A stretch of DNA of 6,145 bases, from the NCBI GenBank assembly GCA_040901865.1, contig JBBDYD010000072.1, positions 1-6,145 of the forward strand, written 5' to 3'. The notes beneath the pieces were generated by a model, which saw only the letters and a list, made by a program, of their open reading frames with translations, searched no databases and was not told the origin of the DNA. Source of the stretch: JBBDYD01 sp040901865 (lineage in GTDB: Bacteria > Bacteroidota > Ignavibacteria > UBA10030). Positions 1 through 5,452 of this stretch are shown one piece after another. Positions within the stretch are counted from its first letter, which is position 1; each line of letters opens with the position of its first letter. A program made the position numbers and the translations under genes.

Positions 1-5
1 CGGCC

Positions 6-8
6 TAG
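6..8 (+). other. in-frame amber codon in the dxs reading frame
   Basis: In the dxs frame the first bases read (c)cg-gcc-TAG-aaa-gac-gcg-act. Residues after the stop (KDATRLHGVTPFD) are typical of the Dxs linker leading into the second domain. A family-like reading would be P-A-E-K-D-A-T, so a single G to T change (GAG to TAG) would explain the stop. The position corresponds to about residue 292 in E. coli numbering, in the linker between the first and second domains. It lies eight bases from the window edge, so a sequence or assembly error is a serious alternative to a real mutation or a split gene. Confidence 0.7.
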
Positions 9-32
9 AAAGACGCGACTCGACTGCATGGA

Positions 33-1055
33 GTGACGCCGTTCGATAAAATTACCGGCATCATGCACAAAGGCGCAAAGGAAGCACCCCCGCTCACAAA
101 AGTACTTGGAACGGCGCTCGTCGAGATCTGCAAGTTGAACTCGAAAGTCGTTGGCATTACCGCAGCGATGCCCGACGGTACCGGGCTCTCCATTCTCCAG
201 AAAGAAATGCCCGAGCGGTTCTTCGATGTGGGCATTGCCGAGCAGCATGCGGTGACCTTCGCAGCCGGGATGGCAACGGAGGGCTACATTCCGGTCGTGG
301 CGATTTATTCGACGTTCCTTCAACGAGCGTTCGATCAGGTCATTCATGACGTCGCTCTCCAGGGCCTTCATGTCGTCTTTGTCCTTGATCGCGGTGGACT
401 CGTGGGGGCCGACGGACCTACCCATCATGGAGCGCTGGACTTGTCATACCTGCGGTGCATCCAGGGAATGGTCGTTATGGCACCGAGGGATGAACAGGAA
501 TTGCGTGACATGCTGTTCACAGCCGTGGAATACAAAAAGGGCCCCATTGCGCTGCGGTACCCGCGCGCAAATTCTCTTGGAGTATCCGTGCGCGAGGGCT
601 TCCGCACCCTGGAGATTGGGAAGGGCGAGGTGGCCCGCCGGGGAAAAGATGTCGCAATCCTGGCTATTGGCAATATGGTCCCTTCTTCCCTCACTGCGGC
701 GGAACTGCTTTCCCGGGAAGGAATTGACGCCGAGGTGGTCAATATGCGATTCGTGAAGCCGTTGGATGACGACCTCGTGCGGAATATCGCTTCCCGCTTC
801 GATGCCATCGTCACGGTCGAAGACAACACCGTACAGGGAGGATTTGGCTCGGCGGTCCTGGAATCCTTGATGAAACAGCATTGTACCGGCATCTCCGTTC
901 AGATTCACGGATTACCGGATAACTTTGTGGACCACGGAACACCGCAGGAACTGCACAAAGTGACTCAGCTTGACGGGCCCGGAATCGCCGCGGTCACAAA
1001 AACATTCCTCTCTTCACGCAAGGGAACTTCCACGCTTGAACTTGTGACATCCTGA
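33..1055 (+). CDS. dxs: 1-deoxy-D-xylulose-5-phosphate synthase, C-terminal half (partial or interrupted)
   Basis: Dxs is a cytosolic thiamine-diphosphate enzyme that condenses pyruvate with glyceraldehyde 3-phosphate to DXP, the first step of the MEP isoprenoid route and a precursor of thiamine and pyridoxal phosphate. The visible 340 residues hold the transketolase pyrimidine-binding domain (about 19-185) and the C-terminal transketolase domain (about 205-325). Hallmarks are GIAEQHAV with catalytic-type E70, YSTFLQRA with R98, GADGPTHHG with D127 and H131, and RYPR with R178. From memory these match E. coli E370, R398, D427, H431 and R478 with a constant offset of 300, so the fold is colinear and about 300 N-terminal residues are missing. 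The frame stays Dxs-like upstream of GTG 33 (KDATRLHG at 9-32) up to a TAG at 6-8. GTG 33 is therefore only the first possible start after that stop; it has no properly spaced ribosome binding site and is probably not a natural start. The gene ends with TGA, 5 bases before the next gene. The family call is very secure; intactness is not. Confidence 0.95.
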   Translation: MTPFDKITGIMHKGAKEAPPLTKVLGTALVEICKLNSKVVGITAAMPDGTGLSILQKEMPERFFDVGIAEQHAVTFAAGMATEGYIPVVAIYSTFLQRAFDQVIHDVALQGLHVVFVLDRGGLVGADGPTHHGALDLSYLRCIQGMVVMAPRDEQELRDMLFTAVEYKKGPIALRYPRANSLGVSVREGFRTLEIGKGEVARRGKDVAILAIGNMVPSSLTAAELLSREGIDAEVVNMRFVKPLDDDLVRNIASRFDAIVTVEDNTVQGGFGSAVLESLMKQHCTGISVQIHGLPDNFVDHGTPQELHKVTQLDGPGIAAVTKTFLSSRKGTSTLELVTS

Positions 1056-1060
1056 TCCCT

Positions 1061-2071
1061 ATGGAACGCGCCCGTATTGGAATTGTCGGACTTGGCACAA
1101 TCGCCCAGACAATCCATCTTCCCATTCTCTCCAAACTCCACGATGCCGAAATTGTGGCAGTCTGTGATCTCGATCGATCGAAAGCCGAGTTCGTTGCAAA
1201 AAAGTACAATATCCCGCGATACTATTCGGACTGTGAGGAGATGCTCAAACGGGAGGAAGAAATCGTCGGCATTGATATTTGCACGGCGACGAACGCGCAC
1301 AGGGATGCAGCCATTGCCGGCCTTGAGGCCAAAAAAGACCTACTCGTGGAAAAACCCCTTGCCCGGACACAAAAAGAAACAATCGAAATCGTTACTGCCG
1401 CAAAAAAACACGGCCGGAACCTGATGGTCGGAATGAACAACCGGTTCCGTCCGGATTCCATGATCCTTAAGAGTTTTATTGAGGAAAACGAGCTGGGGAA
1501 AGTCTATTACTCGAAGGCTGGCTGGCTGCGCAAACTCAGCGTTGCCAATCCTTGGCTGACCCGAAAGGAAAAATCGGGTGGAGGAGTCGTTCTGGACCTT
1601 GGGATTGTGATGTTTGATCTCGCCTTCTGGATGATGGGATATCCGGAAGTGAAGGAAGTGCTCGCGGCAAACTATTCCCACAATACAAAAGGTGTGGAGG
1701 ATTCGTCAGTGGTCTTTATTCGGATGAAGAACGATTCGACCATTACCATCGAATCGAGCTGGTCTTTCGAATCCGATCAGGACTTCTTCTACTGTAACGT
1801 GTTTGGGACGGAGGGAAGCGGATCCTTGAACCCTTTCCGTATTCTCAAAAAAATGCACGGCAGCCTGGTGAATGTCGCTCCCGTCTCCCACGAAACTCCG
1901 CAAACCCTCTATCGCAAGTCATACGAAAACGAACTCCGGCACTGGATCGGCTCTCTCCGCGGACTCCATCCGGTTATTTCAACCGGGGAGGAAGCGGTTC
2001 ACCGAATGAAGATTGTCGATGCGATTTATAAATCGGCCAAAACAGGAAGAAGCACCCGCCTTCAGGGATAA
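1061..2071 (+). CDS. Gfo/Idh/MocA family NAD(P)-dependent oxidoreductase
   Basis: This 336-residue protein is a usual length for the family, whose members oxidise or reduce sugars, inositols and related hydroxyl compounds with NAD(P). The N-terminal Rossmann domain (about 4-122) opens with IGIVGLGTIAQ, in which G7, G10 and G12 form the dinucleotide fingerprint. It contains the EKP signature at 97-99 (LLVEKPLA), whose K98 is the usual catalytic lysine. The C-terminal alpha/beta domain (about 130-330) has the GGGVVLDLG stretch at 173-181. The following motif, normally D-x-G-x-H-x-x-D, reads D179-L-G-I-V183-M-F-D186, so the usual histidine is valine. ATG 1061 is the only standard start after an in-frame stop at 1037-1039. 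No good Shine-Dalgarno is visible, and with a 5-base gap from dxs, translation may depend on reinitiation. The substrate cannot be told from the sequence; neighbours give no sugar-pathway clue. A non-canonical or non-dehydrogenase role is possible. Confidence 0.9.
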   Translation: MERARIGIVGLGTIAQTIHLPILSKLHDAEIVAVCDLDRSKAEFVAKKYNIPRYYSDCEEMLKREEEIVGIDICTATNAHRDAAIAGLEAKKDLLVEKPLARTQKETIEIVTAAKKHGRNLMVGMNNRFRPDSMILKSFIEENELGKVYYSKAGWLRKLSVANPWLTRKEKSGGGVVLDLGIVMFDLAFWMMGYPEVKEVLAANYSHNTKGVEDSSVVFIRMKNDSTITIESSWSFESDQDFFYCNVFGTEGSGSLNPFRILKKMHGSLVNVAPVSHETPQTLYRKSYENELRHWIGSLRGLHPVISTGEEAVHRMKIVDAIYKSAKTGRSTRLQG

Positions 2072-2080
2072 GAGCATCGC

Positions 2081-2084
2081 GGGA
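2081..2084 (+). promoter_or_regulatory. ribosome binding site supporting the GTG start at 2090
   Basis: GGGA lies 5 bases upstream of GTG 2090, in the 18-base gap after the oxidoreductase stop codon. It supports the GTG start; the next in-frame ATG falls inside the conserved N-terminal domain and would remove the ITDFG motif. Confidence 0.5.
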
Positions 2085-2089
2085 ATCTT

Positions 2090-2902
2090 GTGAAGAACGT
2101 TTTTAGGCGCATCTTCCCAGGCCGGCCATCATTCGCTCCATTGGCCCTGATTACGGATTTTGGTTCCACCGATCCCTATGTCGGCACAATGAAGGGCGTT
2201 ATCGCCTCCATTCACCCCGACGCAAAGGTGATCGACATTTGTCATTCGGCCGGCCCGCAGAACGTTCGCGAGGCATCCTACCTTCTCTGGAGTTGCTACC
2301 GGTTTTTTCCCCGCGAGACTGTCTTTATCGTTGTGGTCGATCCGGGCGTGGGGACGAACCGGAGAATTCTCCTTCTTCGAACTGCATCCCGATGGTTTCT
2401 TGCTCCCGACAATGGGGTTCTTGATTTCGTCCTTGGTGATGGGACCGCTGAATCAGCAACCAGTATTCGGATGACCGATACACCTTATATTCTATCCCCC
2501 GTTTCCCAAACATTCCACGCGAGAGATGTGTTCGCACCGGTTGGCGCATTTCTTTCGCTCGGTGTGTCGCCTGGCCAACTTGGCGAACCAATCGATCCGC
2601 CCATCGTCCAAAGCTCGTTTGTGACCGGGAAACCACAACGTCTCGCCTCTATTCTGCATATTGACCATTTCGGGAACATCATTACGGATATCAGGCCGGC
2701 CGGAGGAAGCCGTCCGAACGGAATATCGATAAAAGGGAAGATTATCCGCCGCTGGACGAGCAATTACCGTGAAGCCAAGCCGGGATCTCCGTCCTTAATC
2801 ATGGGCAGCAGCGGTCTCGTGGAAATTGTCCTGAAAGATGGCCATGCTGCAAAGCGATTGCACGCCCGGCCCGGGGAACGGCTCAAAGTACTATGGTCCT
2901 GA
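2090..2902 (+). CDS. DUF62 S-adenosylmethionine hydrolase (SAM hydroxide adenosyltransferase)
   Basis: Members of this family split S-adenosylmethionine with water to adenosine and methionine; relatives are the fluorinase and chlorinase. The 270-residue protein shows the family motifs in order: LALITDFGSTDPYVGTMKG (18-36), VIDICH (47-52), VVDPGVGTNRR (82-92), APDNGVL (105-111), FHARDVFAP (142-150) in the N-terminal domain, and HIDHFGNIITDI (190-201) at the start of the C-terminal domain. The hydroxide-activating triad of archaeal hydrolases (D68, R75, H127 in Pyrococcus PH0463, from memory) falls on D84, R91 and H143 with a constant offset of 16. That equal spacing leaves no room for the extra loop of about 20 residues that I recall in fluorinases, so hydrolase is more likely than halogenase, despite the common database label 'SAM-dependent chlorinase/fluorinase'. 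It starts with GTG and its end overlaps ribD by 10 bases. No signal peptide or membrane segment is seen. Its physiological role in bacteria is poorly known, and nothing here fixes it. Confidence 0.93.
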   Translation: MKNVFRRIFPGRPSFAPLALITDFGSTDPYVGTMKGVIASIHPDAKVIDICHSAGPQNVREASYLLWSCYRFFPRETVFIVVVDPGVGTNRRILLLRTASRWFLAPDNGVLDFVLGDGTAESATSIRMTDTPYILSPVSQTFHARDVFAPVGAFLSLGVSPGQLGEPIDPPIVQSSFVTGKPQRLASILHIDHFGNIITDIRPAGGSRPNGISIKGKIIRRWTSNYREAKPGSPSLIMGSSGLVEIVLKDGHAAKRLHARPGERLKVLWS

Positions 2903-3987
2903 AAGACGATTTGTTCATGCAGCGTTGCGTGAGTCTCGCTATGCTGGGTCGCGGCAGGGTGAATCCAAATCCGATGGTGGGATGTGTAATCGTCAAAAAC
3001 GGAAAGATCGTGGGCGAAGGATATCATGAGCGATTCGGCGGACCTCATGCTGAAGTGCAGGCACTTCGCCAGGCGGGAAGGCGCGCCGATGGCGCCACCG
3101 CGTATGTCAATCTGGAGCCATGTGCTCATGTCGGCAAAACACCGCCCTGCACGAGGGCCCTTATCGAGGCGGGAGTTATGCGTGTGGTTGCATCAACCGT
3201 GGATCCCAACCCTCTGGTCGGCGGAAAGGGAATTGCCGAACTTCGCCGGGCGGGTATCCGTGTCACAACGGGCGTTCTCAGACGCGAATCAAAGAAATTG
3301 AACGAGAAGTTCTTTTTCTTCATGGAGAAGGGGCTTCCGTTTGTCGGAGTGAAGGTTGCGCAAACGTTGGATGGAAGAATAGCAGATTCGAAGGGACGTT
3401 CGAAATGGATTACCGGAGGTGCCGCCAGGGCGTATGGACATGCTCTGCGCTCCGAATATGATGCCGTGTTGGTTGGCTCGGGCACGGTGCTCCGCGATAA
3501 TCCGAAACTCACTGTCAGGGCTGAGAAAGGCCGAAATCCCATTCGGGTAATTCTCGACGGACGGTTTCGGATGGGGAGGAGAAGGAAAATTCTTGAGACC
3601 ACGGAAGCGCCAACCGTGATCCTTACCACTGCTTCAAACTTTCGCAGAAACCGGGCAAAGGTGCTGGCGCTCGAGCGGAAGGGTGTGAAGGTTATTGGAG
3701 TACATACGGCTTCAAGGATTTCGGCGCTCGCAGTGCTCAAGGTGCTGGCTGGCCTTGGGATAACATCTGTATTGATCGAGGGTGGAAGTACAACCAGTGG
3801 ACCGTTTTTTGAAAGCATGCTGGTAAAGAGAGTTCATTGTTTCATAACTCCCGGGTTACTGGGTTCGGGGATTACCGGATTCGATTTTGGGCAGCGTTCC
3901 CTCCGAAACGCCCTACGGCTCACCGGCGTTTCCGTCCGTGCACTCGCCGGAGATCTCGTTCTTGAGGGTGCCCTCCGATATCCATGA
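2893..3987 (+). CDS. ribD: bifunctional riboflavin biosynthesis protein RibD (pyrimidine deaminase / reductase)
   Basis: RibD deaminates 2,5-diamino-6-ribosylamino-4(3H)-pyrimidinone 5'-phosphate and then reduces the ribosyl side chain with NADPH, the second and third steps of the GTP branch of riboflavin synthesis in the cytosol. The N-terminal cytidine-deaminase-like domain (about 3-145) has NPNPMVGCVIV (24-34), the zinc ligand and proton shuttle H52-A-E54, and the zinc pair C77 and C86 in EPCAHVGKTPPC. The C-terminal reductase domain (about 148-362) has VAQTLDGRIA (155-164), SKWITG (170-175), VLRDNPKLTVR (199-209) and LIEGGSTTSG (294-303). Its 364 residues are the normal full length, and both active sites look intact. 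The start ATG 2893 lies inside the end of the SAM hydrolase gene and gives the usual short lead before FMQRCVSLA; the Shine-Dalgarno is weak, so coupled translation is likely. Its stop overlaps the next start as ATGA. Confidence 0.97.
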   Translation: MVLKDDLFMQRCVSLAMLGRGRVNPNPMVGCVIVKNGKIVGEGYHERFGGPHAEVQALRQAGRRADGATAYVNLEPCAHVGKTPPCTRALIEAGVMRVVASTVDPNPLVGGKGIAELRRAGIRVTTGVLRRESKKLNEKFFFFMEKGLPFVGVKVAQTLDGRIADSKGRSKWITGGAARAYGHALRSEYDAVLVGSGTVLRDNPKLTVRAEKGRNPIRVILDGRFRMGRRRKILETTEAPTVILTTASNFRRNRAKVLALERKGVKVIGVHTASRISALAVLKVLAGLGITSVLIEGGSTTSGPFFESMLVKRVHCFITPGLLGSGITGFDFGQRSLRNALRLTGVSVRALAGDLVLEGALRYP

Positions 3988-4850
3988 AAACATTCATTCT
4001 TATGCTCCTGAGCATCTTTTCCCCGGAGAACGACACGCTGAGAGACCGTATTGCCGCACGCATCGCCTCCGTCGATGGGATCATGGCGGTTGCCTTCCAT
4101 GACCTGATGACCGGCAAGCAACTTCTGATAAATGAAAGGGAAATGTTTCACGCGGCGAGCACCATGAAGACACCGGTGATGATCGAATTGTTCCGGCAAG
4201 CGGACAAGGGAATTGTACGATTGGATGATTCACTCCTGGTAAAGAATTCCTTCAGCAGCATTGTGGATGGTTCGCCCTATAGCATGGACCTCGGCGATGA
4301 CAGCGATGACTCGATGTATGGAATGATCGGGAAACGGATGACATTGCGTGAGCTTGTCTACCAGATGATTACCGTGAGCAGCAATCTTGCCACAAACATT
4401 CTCATCGAAGTGGCGGATGCCAAAAAAGTGACCCGCACCATGCGCGCTTTTGGCGCTGATTCCATTGAGGTTCTGAGAGGCGTGGAAGACCTGAAGGCCT
4501 TTGAGGCAGGATTGAACAACCGGACGAACGCCTATGACCTCATGTTGATATTCAAAGCACTGGCCGAAGGCAGCATTGCAAGCGCGCACGGTTGCGAAGC
4601 AATGATTGACATACTCGATGATCAAAAATTCCGCGATCTCATTCCTTCGCAGCTTCCATTAGACGTGCGTGTTGTGCATAAAACTGGGAGCATCTCAGGT
4701 GTTGAGCATGACAGCGGCATCGTCTTCCTCCCCGATGGGCGCAGGTACGTTCTGGTGATTCTTTCAAAAAATTTGAACGATCGCGATCAAGGGAAAAAGG
4801 CAATTGCCGACATTTCGCGAATGTTCTACGATCACGTCACAGGTCATTAA
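3984..4850 (+). CDS. class A beta-lactamase-like serine hydrolase
   Basis: This 288-residue protein has the penicillin-binding/beta-lactamase fold signatures: nucleophile motif S59-T-M-K62 in FHAASTMKTPVM, second motif S132-S-N134 in MITVSSNLATN (SDN in classical class A enzymes) and third motif K233-T-G235 in VVHKTGSISG. An omega-loop-like segment runs from RGVEDL (165-170) to EAGLNN (174-179). E174 with L177-N178 fits the ExxLN pattern of the deacylating glutamate, but E168 is an alternative. The N-terminus (MKTFILMLLSIF) has one lysine and about ten hydrophobic residues, so it could be a short signal peptide, but no clear cleavage site is seen; export to the periplasm is inferred from the family. 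ATG 3984 is the first start after an in-frame TGA at 3963-3965 and overlaps the ribD stop as ATGA. It may be a beta-lactamase, but many relatives are peptidases, esterases or have unknown substrates; resistance should not be assumed. Confidence 0.88.
   Translation: MKTFILMLLSIFSPENDTLRDRIAARIASVDGIMAVAFHDLMTGKQLLINEREMFHAASTMKTPVMIELFRQADKGIVRLDDSLLVKNSFSSIVDGSPYSMDLGDDSDDSMYGMIGKRMTLRELVYQMITVSSNLATNILIEVADAKKVTRTMRAFGADSIEVLRGVEDLKAFEAGLNNRTNAYDLMLIFKALAEGSIASAHGCEAMIDILDDQKFRDLIPSQLPLDVRVVHKTGSISGVEHDSGIVFLPDGRRYVLVILSKNLNDRDQGKKAIADISRMFYDHVTGH
4841..4844 (+). promoter_or_regulatory. ribosome binding site for ribE
   Basis: AGGT lies 8 bases upstream of ATG 4853, within the last codons of the serine hydrolase gene. 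The spacing is normal, the match short. Confidence 0.4.
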
Positions 4851-4852
4851 AA

Positions 4853-5452
4853 ATGTTTACGGGGCTTGTTGAAGAACTGGGAAGAGTCGTGAATGTTCGA
4901 CAGAAAGGCCGAAGTATCGTCTTCTCCATCCGCGGACGTAAAACCGCGGGATCGCTCGGGAAGAACGACAGCATTGCGGTTGACGGCGTCTGCCTGACGG
5001 TTCTGAAGAAACAAGGGAAAGTGTTTCAAGTGCAGGCCGTCGAAGAAACGCTGCGAAAGAGTACGTTGGGAGATGTGCAGAAAGGTGATCCGGTGAATCT
5101 TGAAAGGCCGCTGGCAGCAAACGGACGCCTTGGTGGACACTTCGTTCTGGGCCATGTGGATGGAACCGGAATCGTCCGGCGCATCGATCGCCGAAAGAAC
5201 AGCTGGCTCTTCCATATAGGAATCGGATCGCGATTCAGACGTTTCCTCATCCCGGTCGGGTCTGTGACGGTCAACGGTGTAAGCCTGACCGTGGCGACAT
5301 TGAAGCCGTCTGGATTTGTCGTTTCTATCATTCCGCATACATGGGACATGACGACCTTCAGGCTCCTTCAGGTTGGTGAGAAAGTAAATATTGAATACGA
5401 CGTCCTTGGAAAGTATGCCTTGAATGCCTTGAGAGCGGGAAAGAGGAAATGA
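4853..5452 (+). CDS. ribE: riboflavin synthase, alpha chain
   Basis: Riboflavin synthase converts two molecules of 6,7-dimethyl-8-ribityllumazine into riboflavin and a pyrimidine that is recycled; it works as a cytosolic homotrimer. The 199 residues are the usual length and carry the two tandem lumazine-binding domains. The N-terminal one (about 1-87) begins with the diagnostic MFTGLVEELG, followed by DGVCLTV (44-50) with C47, ETLRKSTLG (65-73) and VNLERPL (81-87). The linker has GGHFVLGHVDG (94-104). The second domain (about 98-190) has VTVNGVSLTV (138-147) with S144, then IIPHTW (159-164) and EYDVLGKY (181-188) with D183. S144 and D183 fit the catalytic S146 and D185 that I recall for the E. 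coli enzyme. The gene sits 2 bases after the serine hydrolase stop and its own stop overlaps the next start as ATGA. Naming follows B. subtilis ribE; the same gene is called ribC in E. coli literature. The lumazine synthase (ribH) and ribBA genes are not in the window. Confidence 0.97.
   Translation: MFTGLVEELGRVVNVRQKGRSIVFSIRGRKTAGSLGKNDSIAVDGVCLTVLKKQGKVFQVQAVEETLRKSTLGDVQKGDPVNLERPLAANGRLGGHFVLGHVDGTGIVRRIDRRKNSWLFHIGIGSRFRRFLIPVGSVTVNGVSLTVATLKPSGFVVSIIPHTWDMTTFRLLQVGEKVNIEYDVLGKYALNALRAGKRK
5437..5446 (+). promoter_or_regulatory. purine-rich ribosome binding region for the terminal ORF
   Basis: GGGAAAGAGG precedes ATG 5449. The GGGA part is 8 bases from the start and the GAGG part only 2 bases away, so the first is the better-placed candidate. 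It lies inside the last ribE codons and supports the overlapping start. Confidence 0.4.

Noticed and set aside
1..1055. Amber recoding (TAG read as an amino acid) to explain the dxs stop
   Set aside because: The six stop codons seen are TGA (four) and TAA (two), so TAG is not seen as a terminator, but six genes are too few and no other gene has an internal TAG. A point change or sequence error is simpler.
2090..2902. Fluorinase or chlorinase identity for the DUF62 gene
   Set aside because: The spacing of D84, R91 and H143 equals that of the characterised hydrolase and leaves no room for the halogenase loop; halogenases are rare secondary-metabolism enzymes and no such context is present.
3126..3818. 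Long antisense open frame (230 codons) opposite ribD
   Set aside because: It mirrors a clearly coding ribD, its translation is rich in Ser/Thr/Pro/Arg with no motif, and it has no neighbours or ribosome binding site; it follows from codon use on the other strand.
905..3882. Recurring GATTACCGGA-like decamers (near 911, 3409 and 3869)
   Set aside because: All three are inside coding sequence in unrelated contexts, unevenly spaced and without flanking symmetry; coding for Ile-Thr-Gly or similar residues explains them.
4930..4949. Inverted repeat CCGCGG-8 bases-CCGCGG that could form a hairpin
   Set aside because: It lies inside ribE coding sequence, has no T-tract and only a 6-base stem, so it is probably chance from Arg/Ala/Gly codons.
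4847..5338. Antisense open frame opposite ribE, and similar ones at 425-908 and 5686-6033
   Set aside because: All lie opposite well-supported genes, have low-complexity charged composition and no recognisable domain.
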